A stretch of DNA of 20,198 nt, taken from Deltaproteobacteria bacterium. GTDB taxonomy: Bacteria; Desulfobacterota; Desulfarculia; Adiutricales; Adiutricaceae. The DNA lies in contig JAIRNQ010000101.1 in NCBI GenBank assembly GCA_031257955.1, forward strand, positions 1 to 20,198, read 5' to 3'. The notes beneath the pieces are model-generated. The model was not told where the DNA came from. It did no database searches and saw nothing but the letters and a program-made list of their open reading frames with translations. This document shows, in pieces, positions 1 through 5,948 of this stretch (positions are counted from its first letter, which is position 1; every line of letters begins with the position of its first letter). The translations under genes were made by a program, and so were the position numbers.

Positions 1-1250
1 TCATGAACGAAACCCGCGACGTCTCCGGCGTCAAAGTGTTCTTTTAATTTCCTTGAGGCGTCGTCAGCATTGCGTTCCGAACGGAAAACAATGTCCATAA
101 ACAATTTCGACATGGACGAACGGACCTCAAAGTTGGGATAGTCCAAAAAGTAGGAAGACTCGAAATCGGGATCTTTGCGCAGGGTGAGATAGCCGGCTTG
201 GTAAAGAAACCCCTCTGGCGAGGTATTGTCGATTTCCCCTGGCTCGTTGACGAAATCTCGGGTGACTTGAAGACCGCTGAACAGTTCTACCATAAGGTTT
301 TTGTCCTTCATCATCTCCCTTATGAGTGTTTTGGAACCTGATTTCATCCAATAGTTATCAAATTCCATGTCTTTAAAAAAATTAAGCATGGATTGGGGGT
401 TGTAGAGCCGCATTTTGCCATCAAAGGAAAAGCCGTTATAATATTCTTGAATCTTCGCAAGCAACTCAGGCTCGCTCAGTTGGAATTTTTCCGCTGTTTG
501 TCTGATGAACGGCCTAAAGTTATTTTCAAGTTCCTCTTGGGTGAACCCAACGAAGGAAGCTAACCCAGGCAGAAGGGAAATGTCTTTCAAATTGTTTAAG
601 GCTGAAAAAACGCCCATCCGGGAAAATTTAGTAACCCCAGTGATGAAGACGAAATCAAGATCTTCATCCAAATCTTTAATTTTGCTATAAAAATTTGACA
701 CGACTGTGCGAGTGTCTTCCAGTAAGCCCCCAATCTTTGATAAGCCAGGATCCTGGATTACCTTTATGACCGGGGCGTCATACTCGTCAATCAATAGGAC
801 AACATTATTATTCTTATTAGCCTTTTTGACATCCCTAATAAGGTTCCAAAACGTGTCAGCCGCGTCCACCCCACGCGGCGTGACCTCATGACGATCGGCG
901 ATTTTGGTCAGCGCAAAAATGATATTTTTTTCCAGGATATCCGCGCTTTTGCTTCCGCTTGGAGCGCTCATTGTAAGACGGATGACCGGCCTTGGGACAA
1001 AGTCGGGTGAGTTCATGATTTCCTCGGCGGCCAACCCTTTGAATAAGTCTTTGTCTCCCGAGAAGAAAGAGTCCATGGTGGATATGGCCAGGGACTTGCC
1101 AAAACGCCTGGGCCTGGCGAAGAATAATACGTCGCCATATTCCTTAAGCAAAGGTATATACTTGGTCTTATCCACGTATTTTCGCCCTTTGACTCTAATT
1201 TTTTTAAATTCGCTTGTGCCTAGCGGCAGTAAAGGCAGTTTCCCGTCCAT
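1..1250 (-). CDS. AAA-ATPase-like / DUF1703 (PD-(D/E)XK) protein, 3' end beyond window
   Basis: The minus strand is open from an ATG at 1250 to the window edge, giving 416 residues without a stop. GGAGG lies 6 nt upstream of the ATG and fixes the start. The N-terminal 230 residues match the AAA-ATPase_like family (PF09820): LPLGTSEFKKI then Y-V-D-K-T near residues 8-30, the degenerate Walker A RPRRFGKS (46-53), Walker B LLIDEYDAP (152-160), and the sensor region FITGVTKFSRMGVFSALNN (202-220). YYNGFSFDG (270-278) and YQAGYLTL (350-357) are typical of the region leading into the C-terminal DUF1703 nuclease-like domain, which would lie off the left edge. Such proteins are abundant, often multicopy, in gut anaerobes and are of unproven function. 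Codon choice is visibly AT-richer than in the genes at 2284-4280, which suggests horizontal acquisition. Family assignment is firm; biological role is unknown. Confidence 0.9.
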   Translation of the reverse strand, partial: MDGKLPLLPLGTSEFKKIRVKGRKYVDKTKYIPLLKEYGDVLFFARPRRFGKSLAISTMDSFFSGDKDLFKGLAAEEIMNSPDFVPRPVIRLTMSAPSGSKSADILEKNIIFALTKIADRHEVTPRGVDAADTFWNLIRDVKKANKNNNVVLLIDEYDAPVIKVIQDPGLSKIGGLLEDTRTVVSNFYSKIKDLDEDLDFVFITGVTKFSRMGVFSALNNLKDISLLPGLASFVGFTQEELENNFRPFIRQTAEKFQLSEPELLAKIQEYYNGFSFDGKMRLYNPQSMLNFFKDMEFDNYWMKSGSKTLIREMMKDKNLMVELFSGLQVTRDFVNEPGEIDNTSPEGFLYQAGYLTLRKDPDFESSYFLDYPNFEVRSSMSKLFMDIVFRSERNADDASRKLKEHFDAGDVAGFVH

Positions 1251-1314
1251 GACAACCTCCCCGAAAGCGGCGAAAAAGCGCGCGACTCCCAGTTGGACAT
1301 TATAAATCTTTTCA

Positions 1315-1342
1315 ATTATAACAGGTTTTCGTAAGGATTAAA
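1315..1342 (-). promoter_or_regulatory. Candidate promoter of the AAA-ATPase-like gene
   Basis: On the minus strand a perfect TATAAT (1320 to 1315) lies 16 nt from TTTAAT (1342 to 1337), a weak -35. The start codon at 1250 would be about 60 nt downstream of the transcription start. The -10 is convincing and the -35 is not, so the promoter may need an activator. Confidence 0.4.
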
Positions 1343-1352
1343 CACTTTTTCC

Positions 1353-1376
1353 TCAACGTCTCAACGTCTCAACGTC
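1353..1376. repeat. Three exact tandem copies of an 8-bp unit
   Basis: TCAACGTC occurs three times head to tail without mismatch at 1353, 1361 and 1369 (GACGTTGA on the minus strand). It sits about 10 bp upstream of the candidate minus-strand -35 of the AAA-ATPase-like gene, where an activator or repressor would bind. An iterated operator is an inference; a simple slippage repeat is the alternative. Confidence 0.75.
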
Positions 1377-1585
1377 AGAAAATTTAAATTTGATGATAAC
1401 CGTATACGGCTTATGCTTCTCTGAATATCGACCATCCAAAAACAGCTGCGCTAGAGCAATTATGGCAGGCTGAGTTTAGCGCCGATGGAGAAATGGCTAA
1501 AAATGTTGTGGCGCCCATGTAAAATGACGTGTGTTAACCCAAGTTAAAATTTCGGGGACCAGAGATCAAAGCCACCCGTTGAGAT

Positions 1586-1611
1586 CCCCCCTCCAAGCCC
1601 ACTTGGGGGGG
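1586..1611. other. GC-rich hairpin in intergenic region
   Basis: A C-run plus CCAAG pairs with CTTGG plus a G-run around a 4-nt loop, with one unpaired T, giving about 10 bp of stem. A T-run appears only at about 1648-1656, too far away for an intrinsic terminator. The rest of 1377-1878 holds no convincing gene. It does contain a short inverted repeat TAGACT-aa-AGTCTA at 1675-1688. Confidence 0.45.
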
Positions 1612-1878
1612 TACCCCCAGCGGTCTTGACACGGAAATTGCAAAGACTTTTTTTTTGCCTGCGCGTTTATCCGCTAGACTAAAGTCTACCGGTTTTCCGC
1701 GCTAAGAGTTATACATGAAATCCAATCTCGTTTGCATTAATTGTGCCATTCTGAGCAATTGGTGCCACATTTGTGCCCTGGCTTATCTGAAGGCTTTCAA
1801 GAAAAAATACGTACTATAATATATTGGTTTTATTGCAAAAATCTTACATTTAAAATTACTGCCGCTCTGGGCCCGCGC

Positions 1879-1906
1879 TTGACTAAAGGCGTAAAGTGGT
1901 TATAAT
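1879..1906 (+). promoter_or_regulatory. Sigma-70-type promoter for the HD-GYP gene
   Basis: TTGACT (1879-1884) and a perfect TATAAT (1901-1906) are separated by 16 nt. Transcription would start near 1913, giving a leader of about 370 nt before the ATG at 2284. This is the strongest plus-strand promoter match in the 1251-2283 gap. The long, structured leader suggests post-initiation control of the phosphodiesterase. Confidence 0.7.
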
Positions 1907-1990
1907 CTAAAGAGGGCCACGAGCATTGAGAAAGATCCGCTCCAGAGCCGATTCGCCGAATGGCCGTTCCAGGCCGGTTTTTCTCCCTAA

Positions 1991-2032
1991 GGCGTCTTGG
2001 CCCGATGGTTTTGCCATTGACGCCCTATCGGG
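1991..2032 (+). promoter_or_regulatory. Possible H-type pseudoknot in HD-GYP leader
   Basis: Two 6-bp perfect helices are interleaved: GGCGTC (1991-1996) with GACGCC (2019-2024), and CCCGAT (2001-2006) with ATCGGG (2027-2032). A small ATGG/CCAT hairpin (2005-2016) is nested between them. The two long helices can form together only as a pseudoknot, or else alternate as a switch. It lies in the predicted leader downstream of the 1879-1906 promoter. I do not recognise it as a known c-di-GMP riboswitch; the conserved sequence of those classes is not evident. Confidence 0.4.
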
Positions 2033-2182
2033 TTAACGTCCCGCCATATTAAATAATTATCGCCAAGGGAACCAAAAAAGTCACCCCTGGCCGCCCGGGA
2101 TTTGGTCTCGGGCTATGGCCGGTTTTTTGCCGTTTTGGCCTGGGCTAGAATTGCCTTGCCCTCCGGCCCGAACGGACGCTTG

Positions 2183-2210
2183 CGACAAAAGGTTTTTCGG
2201 CCTTTTGTCG
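2183..2210 (+). promoter_or_regulatory. Stable 10-bp hairpin in HD-GYP leader
   Basis: CGACAAAAGG (2183-2192) pairs perfectly with CCTTTTGTCG (2201-2210) around an 8-nt loop. It ends 73 nt before the HD-GYP start codon and has no following T-run, so it is more likely a leader structure than a terminator. It lies inside a weak 61-codon TTG-initiated frame (2102-2287) whose stop overlaps the HD-GYP ATG. Confidence 0.6.
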
Positions 2211-2283
2211 AACAACCATCCTTAGAAGGTGCCACGGCGAAAGTCGGTCGGCCCCCTGGGCCTACCGCTTCCGCCAATATAAA

Positions 2284-3516
2284 ATGATCAGGAAAATATC
2301 AACCAAAGCGCTTGAAGTTGGCATGTTTGTCTCGGACGTGGGGCGTACTTGGCTCAACCATCCCTGGAAGACCAAAAGTCGCCTTTTGACCGACCGAAGC
2401 GAAATAGACGAACTCATCGAGTTTGGTATTGAGGAAGTCTACATCGACACGGGAAAATCGGTTAAAACGTCCCAGGCGGCACCAAAACCCAAGCCCGCCT
2501 TAAACGACATAAAACACCCCATAAATCGCCCACAACCTAAGAAACCCGCCCCGGAACCCACCGTTTCAATGGAATTGGAGTTTCCTAAAGCGGAAAAGGC
2601 TTATTCCAAGGCCCTGGACACTTCCAAGGCCCTGGTAGCCGCTTGTCGTATGAACAAGCGCATTGAGCTTAACGAAGTGCAGGACGATGTCAACGAATTG
2701 GTGGAGAGCGTCACCAGAAACAGGGACGCCTTGACCGCCCTGATAAAGCTGCGGCATTTCGACGACTATACTTACACCCACTCGCTAAACGTCTCCGTGC
2801 TTTCCATTTCGGCCGGCAAAACTTTGGGCCTGACCAACGACGAGTTGAAGATCCTGGGCCTGGGAACCATGTTCCACGATTTGGGCAAGCTGCGCATTCC
2901 TGACAATATCCTTAACAAACCAGGCAAGCTCACCGACGAGGAATTTGCCATAATGCGCAACCACGCCGCCCTATCGGCGGACATACTGACCGAACAAAAT
3001 CTAAACGTGAGCGATCAGGTCATAAAAGTGGCCAGATCCCACCATGAGCGCATCGACGGCAGCGGCTACCCCGACCAACTGCGGGGCGAGCAAATACCAA
3101 ACCTTGCGACCATCTGCGGCCTCTCGGACGTCTATGACGCCCTAACCTCGGATAGGGTCTACCACAAGGGCATGGTGCCCCATGACGCCCTAAAATTTAT
3201 CTACAGCTTACGGGGTACCCACTTTCAGCCCGACTGGGTCGACCGTTTCGTCCAAAGCGTTGGCATTTACCCCCCGGGTTCGGTGGTTGAGCTAAACACT
3301 GGGCACAGAGCCGTTGTCATGGAGGTGAATAACCGTTCCCTCTTGACCCCTTTGATCAAAATCGTGGCCGATCCCCACGGGCAGCTCTATCAACGCATTA
3401 AACAGGTCGACTTAAGCAAACCCGCCGAAAACCAAGGCTGGTCCATTACCCGGGTCATCCCACCCTCCGAGGCCGGGTTCGAACCCTCGGACTACTTCAG
3501 CTTCCAAGCCGAATAG
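2284..3516 (+). CDS. DUF3391 / HD-GYP cyclic-di-GMP phosphodiesterase
   Basis: This 410-residue cytosolic protein probably hydrolyses c-di-GMP, the messenger controlling motility and biofilm. Residues 1-55 match the DUF3391 N-terminal domain (MIRKIS-x7-VGMFVSDVG, HPW, LLTDRSEIDEL). A proline- and lysine-rich linker spans about 60-95. The HD-GYP domain runs from about 150 to 330: H166, the HD dyad in HDLGK (198-202), NH (226-227), HHERIDGSGYP (253-263) containing GYP, and D282/D285 in LSDVYDALTSDR. The tail 330-410 is the PilZ-unrelated extension usual in this subfamily. The ATG at 2284 is chosen because the family begins there. No Shine-Dalgarno sequence is visible, and an upstream 61-codon frame ends by overlapping it as ATGA, so translational coupling or leader-controlled initiation is possible. 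All metal-binding positions I can check are present, so the enzyme should be active. Confidence 0.93.
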   Translation: MIRKISTKALEVGMFVSDVGRTWLNHPWKTKSRLLTDRSEIDELIEFGIEEVYIDTGKSVKTSQAAPKPKPALNDIKHPINRPQPKKPAPEPTVSMELEFPKAEKAYSKALDTSKALVAACRMNKRIELNEVQDDVNELVESVTRNRDALTALIKLRHFDDYTYTHSLNVSVLSISAGKTLGLTNDELKILGLGTMFHDLGKLRIPDNILNKPGKLTDEEFAIMRNHAALSADILTEQNLNVSDQVIKVARSHHERIDGSGYPDQLRGEQIPNLATICGLSDVYDALTSDRVYHKGMVPHDALKFIYSLRGTHFQPDWVDRFVQSVGIYPPGSVVELNTGHRAVVMEVNNRSLLTPLIKIVADPHGQLYQRIKQVDLSKPAENQGWSITRVIPPSEAGFEPSDYFSFQAE

Positions 3517-3527
3517 AAACACCCACC

Positions 3528-3558
3528 GAGGCGCCGCGAGAGTGGCGCCTCATTTTTT
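3528..3558 (+). terminator. Intrinsic terminator after the HD-GYP gene
   Basis: GAGGCGCC (3528-3535) pairs with GGCGCCTC (3544-3551) around an 8-nt loop, followed by A and six T. It lies between the HD-GYP stop and the YggS ribosome-binding site (about 3576), so YggS probably depends on read-through or an internal promoter. Confidence 0.85.
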
Positions 3559-3587
3559 CACTCCCCCAGCCGAACCGGAGAGTTCCC

Positions 3588-4280
3588 GTGCCCGAGCCTA
3601 GCCCATTGGGCCCAGAAGAGGCGGCCAAGAGACTGGCCGCCGTCCGCCAACGGATAGAACTGGCCGCTTCCAAGGCTGGCCGGGACCCAAATTCCGTGAC
3701 CCTCTTGGCCGTCAGCAAAACCTTCCCGGCCGAGGCGGTTAAGGTCTTTGGCCAAGCCGGTCAGAAAGCCTTCGGGGAGAGCTATATCCAAGAGGCCCGG
3801 GAAAAGATACCCCTCTTGGGCCCCGGCTATGAATGGCACTATATAGGCCACCTCCAGACCAACAAAGCCAAATACGCCGCCGGCCTCTTTAGCGTCCTAC
3901 ACTCGCTCGATAACCTGGAACTGGCAGCCGAACTGGACAAACGCCTAGAAAGGCTCGAGCGGACCCTCTCCGTTTACGTCCAGGTCAACGTCTCCGGCGA
4001 GGACACCAAAAGCGGTCTGACCCCGGCCGATCTGCCCCCCTTTCTCGATTCGCTGGCCAATTTTAAGCGCCTGGTGCCCTTGGGCCTCATGACCATGCCG
4101 CCCTATGACCCCGACCCCGAGGTCTCGCGGCCCCACTTCGCCGCCCTCCGCCAACTTCGCGACCGAGCCGCCCCCCATCTGCCTAGCCTGAGCATGGGCA
4201 TGAGCGACGACTTCGAGGTGGCCATCGACGAAGGCGCCACCGCGGTCCGGGTGGGCACGGCCCTCTTCGGCCGCCGCTAG
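3588..4280 (+). CDS. yggS: YggS/PROSC-family PLP homeostasis protein
   Basis: This 230-residue fold-type III PLP-binding protein has no known catalysis. Family members buffer pyridoxal phosphate and influence amino- and keto-acid balance. The PLP lysine is K44 in LLAVSKTFP (39-47). AFGESYIQEA (61-70), WHYIGHLQTNK (83-93), VQVNVSGEDTKSGL (131-144), PLGLMTMPP (164-172), SMGMSDDFEVAI (202-213) and the ending VRVGTALFGRR are all family hallmarks. Most homologues have N where this protein has S in AFGESY. The start is GTG at 3588, supported by GGAG 8-11 nt upstream. The gene is followed after only 11 nt by a small cysteine protein, suggesting one transcript. Length matches the family. Confidence 0.95.
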   Translation: MPEPSPLGPEEAAKRLAAVRQRIELAASKAGRDPNSVTLLAVSKTFPAEAVKVFGQAGQKAFGESYIQEAREKIPLLGPGYEWHYIGHLQTNKAKYAAGLFSVLHSLDNLELAAELDKRLERLERTLSVYVQVNVSGEDTKSGLTPADLPPFLDSLANFKRLVPLGLMTMPPYDPDPEVSRPHFAALRQLRDRAAPHLPSLSMGMSDDFEVAIDEGATAVRVGTALFGRR

Positions 4281-4291
4281 CCCCGCCGCCC

Positions 4292-4489
4292 ATGTCCCAA
4301 GCCCTCCACAACCAGGCCCCCAAGCCCAACTGCCATAACTGTCGGCACTATTTTGTCACCTGGGAGCCCCAAACGCCCCACGGCTGCCGGGCTCTGGGCT
4401 TCAAAAGCCTTTACCTGCCCCACGTCCAGGTCCACCGCACCTCCGGCCAGCCCTGCCAACTCTACTCCCCCAAAAAATCCCGCCCCTGA
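4292..4489 (+). CDS. Small conserved four-cysteine protein
   Basis: This 65-residue protein contains CHNCRHYFVTWEPQTPHGC (14-32; C14, C17 and C32) and a further cysteine at about 54 in SGQPCQLY. The spacing suggests a metal-binding knuckle. The pattern C-x2-C-x-HY-x-VTW-P-x3-P-x-GCRA-x-GFKS recurs in short conserved proteins of anaerobic and delta-proteobacteria, sometimes databased as uracil-DNA glycosylase. The protein is far too short for that enzyme and lacks its motifs, so I would not transfer the name. It starts 11 nt after the YggS stop with no obvious Shine-Dalgarno sequence, which suggests translational coupling. Its stop codon lies within the terminator hairpin. Function unknown. 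Confidence 0.75.
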   Translation: MSQALHNQAPKPNCHNCRHYFVTWEPQTPHGCRALGFKSLYLPHVQVHRTSGQPCQLYSPKKSRP

Positions 4490-4507
4490 CGGGCGCGCTT
4501 TTTTGGG
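4469..4507 (+). terminator. Intrinsic terminator of the yggS operon
   Basis: CGCCC and GGGCG form a core stem around ctgac, flanked by CCCAAAAAA (4469-4477) and TTTTTTGGG (4499-4507), which can extend the stem. The A/T arms make it potentially bidirectional. It overlaps the stop codon of the small cysteine protein. Confidence 0.85.
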
Positions 4508-4582
4508 CCAAAGCTTCCTTTAGACCTATTGGCTTCAGACGCCATTTTTGTCCCAAAGCTTCCATCCGACCTAATGGCTTCA
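4508..4582. repeat. Pair of 30-bp direct repeats, 45-bp period
   Basis: Copies at 4508-4537 and 4553-4582 both start CCAAAGCTTCC and end with CCTA-T/A-TGGCTTCA; 26 of 30 positions agree. They follow immediately after the yggS terminator and open the lower-GC patch that runs to the tRNA gene. Nothing shows what they do. Confidence 0.7.
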
Positions 4583-4632
4583 ATTGATTAAAAGATTTTT
4601 TGCCCCGAATGCATGTCCCAAAATTTAGGCAC

Positions 4633-4666
4633 AAAAAAACCCCTTGGGGATTAAGGGGCGATTTTT
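4633..4666. terminator. Bidirectional terminator-like hairpin
   Basis: A7 (4633-4639), CCCCTT (4640-4645), a 7-nt loop, AAGGGG (4653-4658), then T5 (4662-4666). On the minus strand the stem is followed directly by seven T, the better orientation. It could end transcripts from the small minus-strand ORF at 5383-5201 or from the tRNA gene. Confidence 0.6.
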
Positions 4667-4856
4667 GCGCAAGTCGCTGCCAATGCGTTACTAAATGTTT
4701 AAAATCGTTGGGGACAATGTTCGACTATTGCCCAAAATTTGGAGATCTACAATTTAGGGGTCACTTTCGTAGGCCTTTAGAGTTAACGACAGACCTTGTT
4801 TTTCCGTTTGTAGGTCTTATCATCTTTCGCGGAGGCGGGAAGAGCAAGATCTCTCA

Positions 4857-5224
4857 ATGGAGCTAACAGATTCCGTAAAAAACTTGTTGTTGCCATTATC
4901 CGAGCGCCCCGAGTGGCGAACAAGAATCGACCTGACATGTCCTGACCAGACGGTCTTCAAGTCGCTATGGAGACAGTCTGGAGAAAAAGCTATCGTTTTA
5001 CTATTTATGAAGCGAACGGTGATGGTTTGTCCTTTCGTTTGGTGGGCGAGCGCATTTTATTGGCTGGTCAAGCTAATATAGTGAATTTTCAATTTTTTTT
5101 CGTGCCCAGGCAGGAAGTTTGTCCGCTAGCGTTCGCTCTCTTAGTGGGGTGTTTCGTAGGAAAGAAAATAAATTTGCCGCTCAGAAAGTTCACGCCCGTT
5201 TCATATGCGAGTTGTAGAAACTAA
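4857..5224 (+). pseudogene. Unidentified small gene, probably frameshifted
   Basis: An ATG at 4857 opens a frame reading MELTDSVKNLLLPLSERPEW and continuing sensibly to about SLWRQSGEK (near 4988). After that it becomes unlikely sequence rich in V, W and M. In the frame one base back the reading continues as SYRFTIYEANGDGLSFRLVG and on to a stop at 5224. The change of frame falls at a run of five A (4984-4988); one more A would join the halves into about 120 residues. I see no domain I recognise. Base composition is lower in GC than the flanking core genes. The explanation could be a decayed gene, a sequencing error in the A-run, or, less likely, frameshifting, since the site lacks a canonical X-XXY-YYZ heptamer. 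Confidence 0.35.
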
Positions 5225-5383
5225 CTTCCGCTGATCGCTTTCAGAAACAATATTAATAAGTTCTTGAATGCTTGGGGCAACAGCATTGAGATTCATCGAC
5301 GTCAATGTCTCTCTAAATGAAAATGGTTGAGTTTCGGCGAGTCTCTTGGACTCTTCAAGAAGTTCTTCAATCGTTGAAAACAT
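5201..5383 (-). CDS. Small hypothetical protein, 60 residues
   Basis: The minus-strand ATG at 5383 has a weak GGAAG upstream (9 nt spacing). The product reads plausibly: an amphipathic acidic start (FSTIEELLEESKRLAE, residues 2-17), then a mixed hydrophobic and polar tail to residue 60. No family is recognised. It overlaps the 3' end of the broken plus-strand gene by 24 nt in convergent orientation. The frame stays open upstream through a short GC-rich block (about 5410-5475), so this may be the remaining part of a longer relic rather than an intact gene. Confidence 0.3.
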   Translation of the reverse strand: MFSTIEELLEESKRLAETQPFSFRETLTSMNLNAVAPSIQELINIVSESDQRKLVSTTRI

Positions 5384-5542
5384 GGCTTTTTCTTCCGTTA
5401 AACTATTTGCTTGCCGGTTTGCGCTTCGATTTGCTGCCGCAAACCAAGTTGGCGCGGTCGCCGTGCCGCAAGATGTAAGAAATAAGTTAAAAGAAAGAAG
5501 AAAAGCGTTTGAGTTATTATGAAGATAAACAGCTGAAATTAC

Positions 5543-5619
5543 TGGCGGGGACGACGGGATTTGAACCCGCGATCTTCTGCGTGACAGGCAGACGTGTTAA
5601 ACCGCTTCACTACGTCCCC
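5543..5619 (-). tRNA. tRNA-Asp (anticodon GTC)
   Basis: Read on the minus strand from 5619, the acceptor arms GGGGACG and CGTCCCC pair over 7 bp. The anticodon stem TCTGC/GCAGA encloses CTGTCAC, giving anticodon GTC. The T arm is GCGGG-TTCAAAT-CCCGT with one G-T pair. A discriminator G is followed by an encoded CCA (5545-5543), for 77 nt in total. The D stem is short with an A-A mismatch at its base, which is tolerated. A matching promoter lies just upstream at 5674-5701. The tRNA borders a lower-GC patch, a setting in which integrated elements are often found, but I see no duplicate of its 3' end here. Confidence 0.96.
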
Positions 5620-5673
5620 GCGCCTTTCCCTGGCCCAGGCGGCCGCTTTGGGTCGCCGACCATTGAATTTCTA

Positions 5674-5701
5674 ACTTTAGCAAAATAATAAAATTTGTCA
5701 A
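5674..5701 (-). promoter_or_regulatory. Promoter of tRNA-Asp
   Basis: On the minus strand a consensus TTGACA (5701 to 5696) and TAAAGT (5679 to 5674) are separated by 16 nt. Transcription would start near 5667, about 48 nt before the mature 5' end. Confidence 0.75.
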
Positions 5702-5721
5702 TGGATTTTTTGCTTGCCTGT

Positions 5722-5752
5722 TCGCCTTAGTCGGCCTACCGACTGAAGGCGA
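5722..5752. other. 13-bp hairpin between tRNA-Asp and the Smr gene
   Basis: TCGCCTTAGTCGG (5722-5734) pairs with CCGACT-g-AAGGCGA (5739-5752) across a CCTA loop, with one bulged G. There is no T-run on either side, so it is not a standard terminator. It could insulate the divergent tRNA and Smr promoters or be a REP-like palindrome. Confidence 0.6.
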
Positions 5753-5835
5753 CCGAAAGGGACCTCGGCCAACCCGGCCGGATTGGCCTAGTTTGGCCCT
5801 GGTGGGTTCCCCGGGAAAGCGCCGGGTCAGTAACT

Positions 5836-5851
5836 TGGGCCAATTGGCCCA
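5836..5851. promoter_or_regulatory. 16-bp perfect palindrome upstream of the Smr gene
   Basis: TGGGCCAATTGGCCCA is its own reverse complement. It lies about 100 bp before the ATG at 5949, in the region where the gene's promoter must be, so it may be a dimer-binding operator. GGCC is common in this genome, which makes such palindromes less surprising than chance would suggest. Confidence 0.5.
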
Positions 5852-5948
5852 CCAAAAGAGCCCAAGAGTGCCAATCCCTGGCAAAATTATCCCCGCGGTT
5901 GTAATATGTATGGGTAAAAGGCCTTAGGTCCACAGAGGAGCCAGCCCC

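Noticed and set aside
505..1305. Plus-strand open frames at 505-690, 706-891 and 904-1305
   Set aside because: They are antisense to the continuous minus-strand AAA-ATPase-like gene, which carries all family motifs; their own translations show none.
1403..1522. A 39-codon stop-to-stop frame with plausible composition (LNIDHPKTAALEQLWQAEFS)
   Set aside because: It is short, lacks a start and ribosome-binding site, and I recognise no family. It could be a relic but cannot be supported.
2102..2287. TTG-initiated 61-codon frame overlapping the HD-GYP ATG
   Set aside because: No Shine-Dalgarno sequence, composition follows the GC-rich DNA, and it contains the stable hairpin at 2183-2210. It is kept only as a possible coupling frame in the leader discussion.
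4600..4866. 88-codon plus-strand frame
   Set aside because: It begins before the bidirectional hairpin at 4633-4666, has unlikely composition and no ribosome-binding site.
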